Source of the DNA: Hahella sp. KA22
Lineage (GTDB): Bacteria > Pseudomonadota > Gammaproteobacteria > Pseudomonadales > Oleiphilaceae
Direction of reading: 5' to 3'
NCBI RefSeq assembly: GCF_004135205.1
Contig: NZ_CP035490.1
Coordinates: forward strand, 5,447,501 to 5,511,500
Length of the DNA: 64,000 bases
Shown here piece after piece: positions 1 to 15,116 of the stretch. Position 1 is the stretch's first letter, and each line of letters opens with the position of its first letter. The notes under the pieces are model-generated. The model saw only the letters and a list, made by a program, of their open reading frames with translations, was not told where the DNA came from and did no database searches. The position numbers were made by a program, and so were the translations under genes.

Positions 1-1260
<1,260 letters not shown>

Positions 1261-1389
1261 TCAATTTCTCCTGTAACAGTTGGTAATGTTTCGGAATCAA
1301 TAATTATTGTGGTTATTGCAGTCATCGGAAGCGCTTTGAGTGCGGCCATGAGAGCCTGCCAATTAAGCGCCACGACAACCCACCCTTCC

Positions 1390-2331
<942 letters not shown>

Positions 2332-2379
2332 TCAAATAACCCTCAACTTTTGTTCATGGAACAAAATGCATGGAACCGC

Positions 2380-4056
<1,677 letters not shown>

Positions 4057-4225
4057 TCATCTCAAAGATGGGACGCCAGAATAACAGAAACAGGGGGGTA
4101 TCTCAATGAATGATGCGATGAATTCCCCGGATTGACAACGACGCATCCTGCCGCCGCGACCAGCTAATAAGCACGTTATGGGCAAACGCCCCGGCCGTTT
4201 CCAGTTCAATGACTATACTTCAACT

Positions 4226-5176
4226 ATGGCTGACTCGAATTCAAACAATCAATCTGCGACGAAAGGCGTCACTGCGGCGCCACGATCTTTTCGTTTCACA
4301 TTGCAAGCGGCCGGGGTGCTTGTGTTACTGATATTTTCTCGTTTTTCCGAGGCATTAGAAGTAACAAAAGTGAGATATCCAGTTCCTGAGTCCGAAATGG
4401 ACCTTCGGTATGAGTATCCCAAGCAGTTGCTGAAGCTGGCGCTGGAGGAGACGATCGGCACTCACGGGCCCTATGAAATAGAAGACGCCAAAATTAGAGC
4501 CTCCCAGACCCGCAATGAAATATTCCTGCGTCAGGGGTTCAACATCGACATCATTTGGAGACCAGAGAACGGCTCGCTGGATGAAAACTTCCTCCCTGTG
4601 CGCATTCCTATTCTAAAAGGCGCCTTGGGATATCGCGTATTTCTGATTCGACAATCCGATCAAGACCGTTTTCACGCCATTAATTCACTAAAGGAGCTAA
4701 AAACTCTGACCGCCGGCTTTGGCCACGACTGGCCCGACGTTCATGTACTCAAGGCGAACAACATCCCACTTGAACTCTCCTCGGATTACGAGACGTTGTT
4801 CAAGATGCTCATTACCGAAAGGTTTGACTATTTTCCCCGGGGTATAAATGAAGCATGGGATGAATACGAGCAGCGCCATCCGTTTCTTCCAGAATTGAAG
4901 GTGGAAGACTCCATTCTCATGTATTACCCCCTGCCCGTTTACTTCGTTGTAAACAAGTCAAACAAGGACCTCGCGCAGCGTGTGGAAATCGGCCTGCAGA
5001 AGGCTATTGCAAATGGCGGCTTTGATCGGCTTTTCTTTTCACATCACCAGAGCATGCTGGAAAGAGCCAATCTTAGCGGAAGAAAACTACTCATTTTGGA
5101 AAACCCTTATCTGCCGGAATCTACACCGAAAGGGAGCCAATATTGGCTTAAAGTGGGCTTCAATCAAACACAGTAG
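4226..5176 (+). CDS. Periplasmic solute-binding-like protein
   Basis: The product (about 316 residues from this ATG, or 332 from the in-frame ATG at 4178) has one N-terminal hydrophobic segment ending LLIFSRFSEALE, a probable signal peptide or anchor. The rest resembles a type-2 periplasmic binding fold of the amino-acid-binding (SBP_bac_3) superfamily: two alpha/beta lobes, a segment LGYRVFLIRQSDQDRF where transported-ligand proteins switch lobes, and the LKELKTLTAGFGHDW stretch typical of the group. No permease or ATPase is next to it. Neither start has a convincing ribosome-binding site, so the start is uncertain. It ends 2 bases from the tilS stop, tail to tail, and interrupts a housekeeping order. 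Ligand and role are unknown. Confidence 0.7.
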   Translation: MADSNSNNQSATKGVTAAPRSFRFTLQAAGVLVLLIFSRFSEALEVTKVRYPVPESEMDLRYEYPKQLLKLALEETIGTHGPYEIEDAKIRASQTRNEIFLRQGFNIDIIWRPENGSLDENFLPVRIPILKGALGYRVFLIRQSDQDRFHAINSLKELKTLTAGFGHDWPDVHVLKANNIPLELSSDYETLFKMLITERFDYFPRGINEAWDEYEQRHPFLPELKVEDSILMYYPLPVYFVVNKSNKDLAQRVEIGLQKAIANGGFDRLFFSHHQSMLERANLSGRKLLILENPYLPESTPKGSQYWLKVGFNQTQ

Positions 5177-5178
5177 AA

Positions 5179-6522
5179 TTACGAGCTAGAAGGTTGATGG
5201 AGCGCTGGCAACCACGCATTGTCCGAGGCGGCGAATTGCTCCGCCACGCTATAGCTCCCCACCGCAGCCAGCTCATCATTGAAATAAATTAAAGGAATGC
5301 TGTCTCGTCGCCACGGAGGAATATTCTGCTCCTGCAACCATTTTTTTAAAGGACAGGAACCACCCCGCCCCTTGGGTCGAAAACGTTCTCCTCCACGGCG
5401 GAATCGAACAATTACCGTTTCATCTGCCGCAGGCTGCCGCAGCCCCTCATTGACAGGCTCAGCAATCAGCCTCCCGACAGGGGTCAACAATGCCTCCGCC
5501 AGAGGCCAGACCACTTCGTACTCCGATGGGAGCGCATCAATCGTCTCCGTGATATATAGCTTCCCATCGTGCCGACGCAAAATGCTTTCGCCTAATGGAT
5601 AGCATGGCTGGCGGGAGGCTTCTGCATGAAGCATCTGCGCCAGAATCTCGACCAGGTCGCCCTCTGATGGCGTAAGCCCGGCGGCTTGCAGCCAATATCG
5701 CAATGCATTCTTCCTGCGATGAGGCGACAAGCCTGATAGCACAGCAAGCTCCAGCTCGTCCGCATTGACTGTCCTGCCTTGTAAATCCATCTCCGCCAAT
5801 TCATCTAACAGATTCGCGGCCTCCGACATACGCCGGCCAGTCTCTGCAATCATCACCACAGCATTCCGCCATCGCGCGCTCATTGGTCGAAGTATTTCAT
5901 TACGAAGAAAATTTCTGTCAAACACGGCGTCGGCGTTACTTTCATCCTCCACCCAGCTCAAATCCCAGCGTTGCGCCAACACTTCCAACTCCGAGCGAGT
6001 GAAGCCCAGCAAAGGCCGCCTCAACATGCCTTTTCCCAAAGAGCGTTGACTGGGGATGCCAGCCAGCCCTTTCACACCATGCCCTTTTAGCAGCCGAAAC
6101 AGGATAGTTTCAGCCTGATCATTCTGATGATGACCTTGCAACAACACCGCTCCCGCATGCTTGTCCAGGTAATGTTCGAATACACGATAACGAGCCTCAC
6201 GGGCAGCCGCTTCAAGGCTATCGCCTTTGGCCGCCACGTTCACGGGATGCGTATGGCATGCTATATCCAGGCTCAGGCACTCAGTCTGACAATGTTCCAT
6301 CCAGGCGTCGGCATTCGGGCTAAGTCCATGATGCACATGTATCGCCTCGATTTGCGTCTTCGCAGGCCACGCACGCCGCGCTGCATGCAGCAATACGCTG
6401 GAGTCCAGACCGCCGCTATAGGCGATGAACAACTGAGAAAAGTCAGGCAGACCGCACAAGGTCGAGAGAAGACGCCGCTCAATATCGGCGGCGTCATGGG
6501 GAGTCTTAGAGGAAGCGCTCAT
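5179..6522 (-). CDS. tilS: tRNA(Ile)-lysidine synthase
   Basis: TilS ligates lysine to C34 of the tRNA(Ile) CAU anticodon, changing its decoding from AUG to AUA. The N-terminal PP-loop ATPase motif SGGLDSS lies at about residues 36-42, followed by [12 protein letters not shown] and [18 protein letters not shown], all diagnostic. C-terminal TilS-type substrate-binding domains follow ([14 protein letters not shown]). With the ATG used here the protein is 447 residues and overlaps the end of accA by 17 bases, suggesting translational coupling. An upstream in-frame TTG at 6555 sits directly behind GAGGAG and would add 11 residues; its spacing looks too short, but it cannot be excluded. Confidence 0.95.
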   Translation of the reverse strand: MSASSKTPHDAADIERRLLSTLCGLPDFSQLFIAYSGGLDSSVLLHAARRAWPAKTQIEAIHVHHGLSPNADAWMEHCQTECLSLDIACHTHPVNVAAKGDSLEAAAREARYRVFEHYLDKHAGAVLLQGHHQNDQAETILFRLLKGHGVKGLAGIPSQRSLGKGMLRRPLLGFTRSELEVLAQRWDLSWVEDESNADAVFDRNFLRNEILRPMSARWRNAVVMIAETGRRMSEAANLLDELAEMDLQGRTVNADELELAVLSGLSPHRRKNALRYWLQAAGLTPSEGDLVEILAQMLHAEASRQPCYPLGESILRRHDGKLYITETIDALPSEYEVVWPLAEALLTPVGRLIAEPVNEGLRQPAADETVIVRFRRGGERFRPKGRGGSCPLKKWLQEQNIPPWRRDSIPLIYFNDELAAVGSYSVAEQFAASDNAWLPALHQPSSS

Positions 6523-7480
6523 AGGAAGTAAGGCGCTTATACCGCTCTGCGACAAGCTCCTCGGTATCCATTTCCAGCAACTGGCCTAGAGAGTCTTTCA
6601 GAGCCGCTTTGATATGACCGGCCATCAGCTCAGGGTTGCGATGCGCACCGCCCAAAGGCTCATCCAAGACCTTATCCGCAAAGCCCAGCTCTGCAAGACG
6701 CTTGGCCGTAATCCCCATCGCTTCTGCAGCGTTGGCGGCGTACTCCGCGTTTTTCCACAGAATGGAGGCGCAGCCTTCTGGAGAGATAACGGAATAGGTG
6801 GAATATTGCAGCATGATCAAGCGGTCGCAGACGCCAACCGCCAGAGCGCCGCCAGAACCGCCTTCACCGATGACCGTTGAGATGATTGGCGTCTTCAGGC
6901 GGGACATGACCGCCAGGTTAAATGCAATCGCCTCGCTTTGACCACGCTCTTCAGCGCCGATACCCGGATAGGCGCCCGGAGTATCGATAAAGGTCAGTAT
7001 CGGCATTTTGAAGCGCTCGGCCATTTCCATCATACGTAACGCCTTGCGATAACCTTCTGGGCGCGGCATGCCGAAGTTACGCTTCACTTTCTCTTTGATT
7101 TCGCGACCTTTCTGATGCCCGATGATCATAACGGGCTCATCATCCAGTCTGGCGATACCACCAACGATAGCCTGATCGTCAGCGTATTTACGGTCGCCAT
7201 GCAATTCGTCGAAATCTTCGAAAATCATCCGCACATAGTCCAGCGTATAAGGACGCTTTGGGTGACGGGACAGGCGGGAAATATCCCAAGAGGACAGATC
7301 CGCAAAAATATTTTCCGTGAGCGACACGCTCTTGGACTTCAGACGGTTGATCTCGTCAGTAATATTCAACTCACTGTCGTTACCAACCAGACGCAACTCC
7401 TCTATCTTTTCCTCCAGCTCCGCGATCGGCTGTTCGAAGTCGAGATAGTAAGGGTTCATCTGCTTTTCATGCTTACTCAT
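6506..7480 (-). CDS. accA: Acetyl-CoA carboxylase, carboxyltransferase subunit alpha
   Basis: AccA with AccD transfers the carboxyl group from carboxybiotin to acetyl-CoA, making malonyl-CoA for fatty acid synthesis. The 324-residue product begins [16 protein letters not shown] after seven extra residues and contains [34 protein letters not shown]-like text (here [11 protein letters not shown]), [17 protein letters not shown] and [12 protein letters not shown]. These are the standard CoA-binding and oxyanion elements. Length matches E. coli (319). It lies between dnaE and tilS on the same strand, as in pseudomonads, and its last codons overlap the tilS start. Confidence 0.98.
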   Translation of the reverse strand: MSKHEKQMNPYYLDFEQPIAELEEKIEELRLVGNDSELNITDEINRLKSKSVSLTENIFADLSSWDISRLSRHPKRPYTLDYVRMIFEDFDELHGDRKYADDQAIVGGIARLDDEPVMIIGHQKGREIKEKVKRNFGMPRPEGYRKALRMMEMAERFKMPILTFIDTPGAYPGIGAEERGQSEAIAFNLAVMSRLKTPIISTVIGEGGSGGALAVGVCDRLIMLQYSTYSVISPEGCASILWKNAEYAANAAEAMGITAKRLAELGFADKVLDEPLGGAHRNPELMAGHIKAALKDSLGQLLEMDTEELVAERYKRLTSYERFL

Positions 7481-7561
7481 AGTTTTTCTTGCTCGGCTAT
7501 GTCTCTTGAGCTTGAGCTGGCGCGCATGTCATTCCATGCCTTGCCGGATACAAGCGAGGGG

Positions 7562-10500
7562 TCAACTGTAACGCAGTTGCACCCGCTCCTTGCCCAACAA
7601 ATATCGCAGCCCCTGAATCAATTCATCGCTTGGATTAACCCGCCAATCTTCCGCCAGACGCAGTCTGGTGCGGGCGGTTTCCGTTTCATAATTGATCAAA
7701 ACCGGGCAGCCCTCGGCGCGATGCTCTCCCAAAACGCCGCCCAGTTCGTCAATAAAGCCGTTATTAAAATCTTTTTCGTGTACAAAGAGAATAAGCTCTT
7801 TGGCGAACTTCAATCGCGCTTGACCGATGTCCGAAGTCAATTTCGCCCGGACAGAAAGCCCACCAGAGTAGTCATCTTCGCCAACAACGCCCTCCACCAC
7901 CAGAATGCGGTCGTTGTGCAGCATTTCTTTGGCTTGCTCGTAGGCGTCGGAGAAAAAAGTCACTTCAATGCGGCCGCTACGATCATCCAACGTGGCAAAA
8001 CCAATATATCCGCCGCGCTTGCTCTTCATCGTGCGCACCGCCACTACCAGGCCCGCTACATTTTGCGGACTCTTGCCGGGACGCAACTCAGAAATGGGCG
8101 TTCGCACAAATCGGCGCACTTCCTGTTCATATTCATCAAACGGGTGACCAGTCAGATACAGGCCCAGAGTCTCCTTCTCTAATTTGAGGCGCTCCTTATC
8201 GCTCCATTCCTGCATGCCTTCCGTCGCGCTGTAGGGATTTGGGTCCGTTTCCGGCACCACCTCACCAAACAAGTCCAGCATTCCAGCGTCTTCATTGCGA
8301 GAATGTTGATCCGCGCGACGCACCGCTTCATTGATGGACGCCATCATACGGGCGCGGTTCGGTCCCAGCTTGTCCATCGCGCCAGAGCGGACCAGCGCTT
8401 CCAAAGCGCGTTTGTTGACCCGACGTAAATCCACCCGCTGACAGAAATCAAACAGGTCGCGGAAAGGACCGCCTTCTTCGCGGGCGTCCAAAATACTTTG
8501 CACAGGGCCTTCACCCAGCCCCTTGACAGCGCCCAGGCCATAAACGATGCGATTTTTATCGTCAACCGTGAAGGTATAACTACTGTTATTGACGTCTGGC
8601 AACACCAAGTCCAGCTTCATGCGCCGGCACTCTTCCACCAGCGTCACCACTTTATCGGTGTTCTGCATATCCGCGGTAAGCACCGCAGCCATAAACGGCG
8701 CAGGATAGTGGCACTTCAGCCACGCAGTCTGATAAGACACCAAGGCGTAAGCGGCGGAGTGGGATTTGTTGAAACCGTAGCCCGCAAACTTTTCCACCAG
8801 GTCGAAGATCTTTTCCGCCAGATCCTGCTCAAGGCCTTGATTGATGCTCCCTTCAACGAAGATCGCCTTCTGCTTGGCCATTTCTTCGGGTTTCTTTTTA
8901 CCCATGGCTCGACGCAGTAAGTCCGCGCCCCCAAGCGTGTACCCCGCCATCACCTGGGCGATCTGCATTACCTGCTCCTGATACAGGATGATGCCGTAGG
9001 TGGGCTGCAGGACAGGTTTCAAGGATTCCAGCTGATAATCCGGATGCGGATAGGCAAGTTCTGCGCGTCCGTGCTTACGATTGATAAAGTCGTCAACCAT
9101 GCCCGATTGCAGCGGCCCCGGACGGAACAGGGCCACAAGAGCGATGATGTCTTCAAAACAGTCCGGCATCAGACGCCGGATAAGTTCTTTCATACCGCGA
9201 GATTCAAGCTGGAACACCGCGGTGGTTTCGCCATGCTTGAGCAGACTGAAGGTAGGCGCGTCGTCCAGCGGGATAAAGTTGATATCCAGCGGCGGCTGGC
9301 CTTTTTCGGCATGTTGCCGGTTAATGATGTCCACCGCCCAATCAACGATGGTCAGCGTACGCAAACCCAGAAAGTCGAACTTAACCAGACCTGCCTGCTC
9401 TACGTCGTCCTTATCGAACTGAGTGACCAGACCCGAACCCGTTTCGTCACAGTACAGGGGCGCAAAGTCAGTCAACTTGGTGGGAGCGATCACCACCCCA
9501 CCGGCGTGCTTACCGACGTTACGGGTAACCCCTTCCAACTTGCGCGCCATCTCCCAGATTTCCGCCGCTTCTTCATCCGTGTTCAGATATTCCCGCAGCG
9601 GCTCTTCCTGCTCATAGGCCTTGGCCAGAGTCATACCTACTTCAAAGGGGATCAATTTGGATAGACGATCGCCCATGGAGTAAGGCCGTCCCTGCACCCG
9701 CGCCACGTCCCGCACTACCGCCTTCGCCGCCATGGTTCCGAAAGTAATGATCTGGGACACCGCATTACGACCGTATGCTTCCGCCACGTACGCGATAACC
9801 CGGTCGCGTCCTTCCATACAGAAGTCGACGTCAAAGTCAGGCATTGATACCCGTTCCGGGTTAAGGAATCGCTCGAAAAGCAAATCGTAGGCGAGAGGGT
9901 CCAAATCGGTGATTTTTAGCGCATACGCCACCAGAGAACCCGCGCCAGACCCCCGGCCCGGCCCTACCGGCACGCCGTTGTTCTTGGCCCACTTGATGAA
10001 GTCCATAACAATGAGGAAGTAGCCGGGGAACCCCATCTGAGTAATGATATCCAGCTCGAACTTGAGCCGGTCATAGTAGCTTTGACGTTTACTCTCGTAC
10101 TGAGGGTCGTCTTGTTTGAAAAGCGTAGCCAACCGCTCCTCGAGTCCCTCTTCCGAGACCTTGATGAAAAACTCATCAATGGTCATGCCTTCAGGAATGG
10201 GATAATTCGGCAGGAAGTACTTACCCAGGCGCAAGCTGACGTTACAACGCTTGGCGATTTCCACCGTATTATCAATCGCCTCAGGAATATCCGAGAACAG
10301 CTCGCACATTTCCTCCGCCGACTTCAGGTATTGCTCTTCACTGAACCGGCGCTCCCGACGCGGGTCGTCCAAAGTGCGGCTTTCATGGATACAGACCCGC
10401 GCCTCATGGGCTTCAAAGTCGTCACGCTCAAGGAAATGCACATCGTTGGTGGCGACAACAGGACAGCCTGTTTCCATCGCCAATTCGACAGAGGCGTGTA

Positions 10501-11038
10501 CGCATTCTTCGTCATTAATCCGACCCGTGCGTTGCAACTCCAGATAAAATGCATCCGGAAACATCTCCATCCAAAAGGCCAGCCGCTCGCGCGCCAGCTC
10601 CGGCTTACCGGCCAGCAACGCCTGGCCGACTTCGCCATACTTGGCGCCGGACATCGCCAACATGCCTTCCGCCTGGGCGGCAATCCAGTCTTTCTTCAGA
10701 ATGGCGCGACCGTGGGACTGACCTTCAGTAAAGCCGCGGGATATGAGTTCCGTCAGATTGCGGTAGCCGGTTTCATTACGGGCGAATAACGTGAGTCGAA
10801 ATGGAGCCAGAGGATCGTCCAGGTTTTCAACCCAGACATCAGCGCCGACAACCGGCTTCACGCCTGCGCCCGCCGCCGCTTTGTAGTACTTGACCAGACA
10901 GCACATGTTGGACTGATCGGTCACCGCCACCGCTGGCATTCCCATATCGGCCAGCTTTTTAACTAAAGGTTTGACCTTTACCAGTCCATCAACCAGAGAA
11001 AATTCTGTGTGAATGCGTAAATGAATAAAATCGCCCAT
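7562..11038 (-). CDS. dnaE: DNA polymerase III subunit alpha
   Basis: This is the catalytic subunit of the replicative polymerase. The 1158-residue product (E. coli: 1160) begins [20 protein letters not shown], the PHP domain. The catalytic aspartates are visible in PDFDVDF at residues 401 and 403, the same numbering as in E. coli. [15 protein letters not shown] and the helix-hairpin-helix region follow, then the OB-fold segment around [15 protein letters not shown]. The frame is open 19 codons further upstream, but this ATG has GGAG/AAGG in front and fits the family start. It leads into accA after 81 bases. Confidence 0.98.
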   Translation of the reverse strand: MGDFIHLRIHTEFSLVDGLVKVKPLVKKLADMGMPAVAVTDQSNMCCLVKYYKAAAGAGVKPVVGADVWVENLDDPLAPFRLTLFARNETGYRNLTELISRGFTEGQSHGRAILKKDWIAAQAEGMLAMSGAKYGEVGQALLAGKPELARERLAFWMEMFPDAFYLELQRTGRINDEECVHASVELAMETGCPVVATNDVHFLERDDFEAHEARVCIHESRTLDDPRRERRFSEEQYLKSAEEMCELFSDIPEAIDNTVEIAKRCNVSLRLGKYFLPNYPIPEGMTIDEFFIKVSEEGLEERLATLFKQDDPQYESKRQSYYDRLKFELDIITQMGFPGYFLIVMDFIKWAKNNGVPVGPGRGSGAGSLVAYALKITDLDPLAYDLLFERFLNPERVSMPDFDVDFCMEGRDRVIAYVAEAYGRNAVSQIITFGTMAAKAVVRDVARVQGRPYSMGDRLSKLIPFEVGMTLAKAYEQEEPLREYLNTDEEAAEIWEMARKLEGVTRNVGKHAGGVVIAPTKLTDFAPLYCDETGSGLVTQFDKDDVEQAGLVKFDFLGLRTLTIVDWAVDIINRQHAEKGQPPLDINFIPLDDAPTFSLLKHGETTAVFQLESRGMKELIRRLMPDCFEDIIALVALFRPGPLQSGMVDDFINRKHGRAELAYPHPDYQLESLKPVLQPTYGIILYQEQVMQIAQVMAGYTLGGADLLRRAMGKKKPEEMAKQKAIFVEGSINQGLEQDLAEKIFDLVEKFAGYGFNKSHSAAYALVSYQTAWLKCHYPAPFMAAVLTADMQNTDKVVTLVEECRRMKLDLVLPDVNNSSYTFTVDDKNRIVYGLGAVKGLGEGPVQSILDAREEGGPFRDLFDFCQRVDLRRVNKRALEALVRSGAMDKLGPNRARMMASINEAVRRADQHSRNEDAGMLDLFGEVVPETDPNPYSATEGMQEWSDKERLKLEKETLGLYLTGHPFDEYEQEVRRFVRTPISELRPGKSPQNVAGLVVAVRTMKSKRGGYIGFATLDDRSGRIEVTFFSDAYEQAKEMLHNDRILVVEGVVGEDDYSGGLSVRAKLTSDIGQARLKFAKELILFVHEKDFNNGFIDELGGVLGEHRAEGCPVLINYETETARTRLRLAEDWRVNPSDELIQGLRYLLGKERVQLRYS

Positions 11039-11147
11039 CGGGCCTTTATCTCCAGATTCTTCGTGCAACGCGGCTCTCAGGTCCGCGCTAGCCAATAATT
11101 CTCAATAAAGTCACAAATTCTTAAATATAGACGCCTAATGGCGGCGA

Positions 11148-11675
11148 TTATTGTGGAATAACCGACAAAATCGCACTTTTCGTCTGCGCGCCGATCATCT
11201 CGCGCTGCACCTTGCCGTCATGGATCAATAGAGTGGTTGGCAACACCTTGGGGATTTCCACTTTCCAATGACGGGTCGGATCGCCTTGCAAAACCGGGAA
11301 GTTAATGCCCATTTTGTCGATGGTTTTGGTCAGCGCCTCTCCTTTGTGGCCATCATAATCCACCCCCAGAACAATGACGCCGGGATGCCTATTTAGCTCA
11401 TTCAGCTCGGGAATTTCAACCTTACAGGGACCGCACCACTCCGCCCAGAAATTCAGAATGATCCACTGCCCGCCCAGATGATCCAGATTGATTTCTCCGC
11501 CATCCGCCAGCTTCACCACTGTCGTCAACGGCGCATCGTCTTTGTCTTCCGAACAGCCCGCCAGTAACGCCAACAGGGCTCCTGCGATCAGCGCTTTGAA
11601 TACGGCCCGATGGATAGTCGAGACGCCACTGGCAATGAATTTAAACAGGCTGAGGGTAATTTGACGGGCGATCAA
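11148..11675 (-). CDS. TlpA/ResA-like thioredoxin-fold lipoprotein
   Basis: The 175-residue product starts at a TTG that has GGAG about nine bases upstream; no ATG is available. A hydrophobic segment ends in the lipobox LLAGC with the lipidated cysteine near residue 41, an unusually long leader. The mature part is a thioredoxin fold with the redox pair in FWAEWCGPCKVEIPEL and the cis-proline region VLPTTLLI. Relatives keep periplasmic cysteines reduced, often for cytochrome c maturation or disulfide repair. No cytochrome genes are adjacent, so the client is unknown. It lies between dnaE (same strand) and the divergent arsC operon. Confidence 0.85.
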   Translation of the reverse strand: MIARQITLSLFKFIASGVSTIHRAVFKALIAGALLALLAGCSEDKDDAPLTTVVKLADGGEINLDHLGGQWIILNFWAEWCGPCKVEIPELNELNRHPGVIVLGVDYDGHKGEALTKTIDKMGINFPVLQGDPTRHWKVEIPKVLPTTLLIHDGKVQREMIGAQTKSAILSVIPQ

Positions 11676-11824
11676 AATGTTTCTCCAGGTAATACGCTGA
11701 CCGGCATTCTACACGAAAAAAGCGGGTGGAATGGGAGTCTGGCCCTTCCTTCATTGAAAGTGTTAGAAATGCGTTCCACAGATGCTTAAACTTGCCCCCT
11801 TACTGCAACAACAGGAAACAGACG

Positions 11825-12181
11825 ATGAGTAAAAGCGCCCTCACTATCTGGCACAACCCACGCTGCTCAAAATCCCGGCAGACACTGCAAATTATTGAAG
11901 ACAGCGGCGTGGAGCCCACTGTAGTGAAGTACCTGGAAACGCCCCCCAATGCTGAAGAGCTGAAAGCAGCCCTGGCCAAGCTCGGCATTTCCGCCAGAGA
12001 CCTGTTGCGTAAAGGCGAAGATGAATACAAAGCCCTTAATTTGGCCAATGCCGACTTGAGCGAAGACGCCTTGATCGAAGCAATGGCGGCCCACCCCAAA
12101 CTGATCGAACGCCCAATCGTCATCAAAGGCGATCGCGCAGTCCTGGGCCGCCCGCCTGAAAATGTCAACGAACTGCTCTAA
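11825..12181 (+). CDS. arsC: ArsC-family (YfgD-type) arsenate reductase
   Basis: The 118-residue product has a thioredoxin-like ArsC fold with the catalytic cysteine in HNPRCSKSR at about residue 13, then KYLETPP and the C-terminal IERPIVIKGDRAVLGRPPE. This matches the glutaredoxin-dependent arsenate reductase family of the short YfgD type. The open frame extends upstream, but MSKSALTIWHNPRC has a good AGGAAA site in front. It is followed by wrbA and a DUF2069 gene, an arrangement also found in Pseudomonas without other arsenic genes. The true substrate may therefore not be arsenate. Confidence 0.92.
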   Translation: MSKSALTIWHNPRCSKSRQTLQIIEDSGVEPTVVKYLETPPNAEELKAALAKLGISARDLLRKGEDEYKALNLANADLSEDALIEAMAAHPKLIERPIVIKGDRAVLGRPPENVNELL

Positions 12182-12202
12182 TTAGTCCACCTGTCTATAT
12201 AG

Positions 12203-12835
<633 letters not shown>

Positions 12836-12864
12836 CCCCCTATCGCGAAAACTGGAGATTAACG

Positions 12865-13233
12865 TTGTCCCTATCGCAAAAAGTTAAAATCGCCCGCTCT
12901 ACAGTAACGGCGAGCTATCTGATCCTGACCCTTTTGGTGCTGTTCAGCACCTGGCAGAGCATTTCTCAAAATACTGAAACCTCATGGCTGCTGATTGTCA
13001 GCGTCAAGTGTCTGCCCCTGCTGGCGTTTTTCCCGGCGGTGTATCTGGGCCACGTACGCGGCCTGATCTGGTTATGCTTTGTGCTCTGCCTATACTTTAT
13101 AAGGGCCGTCGGCGATTACGCAGCGGGACAGAATTTAATGATCAGTGGCGCTCTCGCCGTAATGAGCGTTATCCTGTTCAGCACAATACTGTGTTTTATC
13201 AAATGGAACGCACAAGCGCGCCGCGCCGCCTGA
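12865..13233 (+). CDS. DUF2069 inner-membrane protein
   Basis: A 122-residue protein with four predicted membrane segments: SYLILTLLVLFSTW, the LIVSVKCLPLLAFFPAVYLG segment, LIWLCFVLCLYFIRAVGD and SGALAVMSVILFSTILCFI. The last two are the best conserved part of the DUF2069 (COG3308) family. I chose TTG as the start because GGAG lies eight bases upstream; the longer ATG frame begins inside wrbA and has no such site. It is the third gene of the arsC-wrbA-DUF2069 operon seen in pseudomonads. Function is unknown. Confidence 0.85.
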   Translation: MSLSQKVKIARSTVTASYLILTLLVLFSTWQSISQNTETSWLLIVSVKCLPLLAFFPAVYLGHVRGLIWLCFVLCLYFIRAVGDYAAGQNLMISGALAVMSVILFSTILCFIKWNAQARRAA

Positions 13234-13322
13234 ACCGGGCGTCCAGGCCGCACTGACAGCGATGTCGGCGGCTTGGGGCGGGCAACTCACTTTTTCGGAA
13301 TAGACAACAGTAAAATAAGCCC

Positions 13323-15107
13323 ATGAGCATCGCCGCCTCCGCACAACCCCAATGGCTGACCACCGTCGACATCATTAAGCGTCTGGTGCGTCTGAAACGG
13401 ATCACTCAGGAAGAAGGAGAAAAGTTCCTGAGTTCACCCCGCAGTAAAAGCGAACTGGCCCTTCACCCTATCGAGCAGGTCGTCAACTCCGGCCTGATTG
13501 ATCACAACTCTGGTAAAGCCTTTGATCTGGAGGAACTATCCTCCTGGCTGGCGAAGGAAGCGGGGCAATCCTATTTCCACATCGACCCTCTGAAAATAGA
13601 CGCCCGCGGCGTGGCCTCCCTGATGTCCTTCGCCTATGCGCAACGTCATCGCATCCTGGGCGTGGAAATTCACAAGGATCATGTGGTAATCGCCAGCGCC
13701 GAGCCCTTTGTCACCGGCTGGGAAGACAACCTGCGTCATGTTATTCGTAAAGACATTAAACGGGTAGTCGCCAACCCTGCGGATATCCGCCGCTTCACGG
13801 TTGAATTCTATCGGCTCGCCACGTCCGTGGACAAAGCCGTGGGCGGACGCGGTGAGACCTCCGCCGCTATCGGCAATTTCGAGCAGCTATTGGAGCTGGG
13901 CAACGTCGCAAACCCTGACGCCAACGACCAACACATCGTCAATATCGTGGATTGGCTGCTGCAGTACGCCTTTGATCAGCGCGCCAGCGATATTCATATT
14001 GAGCCCCGACGCGAGATTGGCCAGGTAAGGTTCCGTATCGACGGGGTGTTGCACAACGTTTATGAGCTACCCATGCAGGTGTCCATGGCGGTGGTAAGCC
14101 GACTGAAAATACTGGGCCGCCTGAATGTGGCGGAAAAGCGCAAACCTCAGGATGGCCGCATCAAGACCAAAAATCCAGATGGCCTGGAAATCGAATTGCG
14201 TCTTTCCACGCTACCCACCGCCTTCGGCGAGAAGCTGGTCATGCGGGTATTTGACCCGGATGTATTGCTGCGCTCCTTCGCTGACCTGGGTTTCGGCCAG
14301 GACGACAGCCGTCGCTGGAACTCCATGACCTGTCAGCCCAACGGCATCATTCTGGTAACCGGCCCCACCGGTTCAGGTAAAACCACAACCCTGTACTCCA
14401 CGTTGAAAAGCCTGGCCACATCGGAAGTCAACGTCTGTACGATTGAAGACCCCATCGAAATGGTGGAACCCGCCTTTAACCAGATGCAGGTGCAAAGCGG
14501 CATCGGCGTGACTTTCGCCAGCGGCGTCAGAGCGCTGCTGCGACAAGACCCCGACATCATCATGGTGGGCGAGATTCGTGACCTGGAAACGGCGGAAATG
14601 GCGATACAGGCGGCGCTGACCGGTCACTTGGTGCTCTCCACGCTGCACACTAACGACGCCCCCAGCGCCATCACCCGTCTGCTTGAGCTGGGCGTCCCCG
14701 GCTATCTGGTGAAAGCCACGGTATTGGGAGTCATGGCGCAGCGTCTGGTGCGTGTGTTGTGTCCTAACTGCAAAGCACCCACCACGATTGACGATAAAGA
14801 CTGGCAGAACCTGATCCAGCCCTGGAAAGCCTCCAAACCCGATCACGCCTGCGCTCCGGTAGGATGTCTGGAGTGCCGCAACACTGGCTACCGCGGACGA
14901 GCGGGCGTTTACGAAGTCATGATGCTAAGCGAAAGCGTGAAAGAGACCATCAATGAACACTGCGACCTGGAGCGTATCCGTAAAGTGGCGGTCAAGGAAG
15001 GGATGCGGACACTGCGCCTGAGCGGCGCGCAAAAAGTAGCCAACGGCATGACCACGATTGATGAAGTATTAAGGGTCACGCCATCATCCAGTCTGGCGAT
15101 ACTCTGA
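13323..15107 (+). CDS. GspE/PulE-type secretion ATPase (orphan)
   Basis: A 594-residue traffic ATPase of the type II secretion/type IV pilus group. An N-terminal T2SSE_N-like domain (about residues 1-165) is followed by the RASDIHIEP element. The Walker A box GPTGSGKT is at 347-354, the Asp box near TIEDPIEM, the Walker B box DIIMVGEIRD near 410, and the His box STLHTNDAPSAITRL follows. Two CxxC pairs at about 480-483 and 515-518 form the zinc site characteristic of GspE/PilB. No other gsp or pil gene is nearby, so it either serves a system encoded elsewhere or powers a stand-alone process. It converges on the DUF3080 gene with a gap of only nine bases. Confidence 0.93.
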   Translation: MSIAASAQPQWLTTVDIIKRLVRLKRITQEEGEKFLSSPRSKSELALHPIEQVVNSGLIDHNSGKAFDLEELSSWLAKEAGQSYFHIDPLKIDARGVASLMSFAYAQRHRILGVEIHKDHVVIASAEPFVTGWEDNLRHVIRKDIKRVVANPADIRRFTVEFYRLATSVDKAVGGRGETSAAIGNFEQLLELGNVANPDANDQHIVNIVDWLLQYAFDQRASDIHIEPRREIGQVRFRIDGVLHNVYELPMQVSMAVVSRLKILGRLNVAEKRKPQDGRIKTKNPDGLEIELRLSTLPTAFGEKLVMRVFDPDVLLRSFADLGFGQDDSRRWNSMTCQPNGIILVTGPTGSGKTTTLYSTLKSLATSEVNVCTIEDPIEMVEPAFNQMQVQSGIGVTFASGVRALLRQDPDIIMVGEIRDLETAEMAIQAALTGHLVLSTLHTNDAPSAITRLLELGVPGYLVKATVLGVMAQRLVRVLCPNCKAPTTIDDKDWQNLIQPWKASKPDHACAPVGCLECRNTGYRGRAGVYEVMMLSESVKETINEHCDLERIRKVAVKEGMRTLRLSGAQKVANGMTTIDEVLRVTPSSSLAIL

Positions 15108-15116
15108 CGTCATTGT

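Noticed and set aside
7115-8182. Long plus-strand frame of 355 codons over accA and dnaE
   Set aside because: It is antisense to two well-supported genes and has no motif or signal; GC-rich codon use on one strand often opens such frames.
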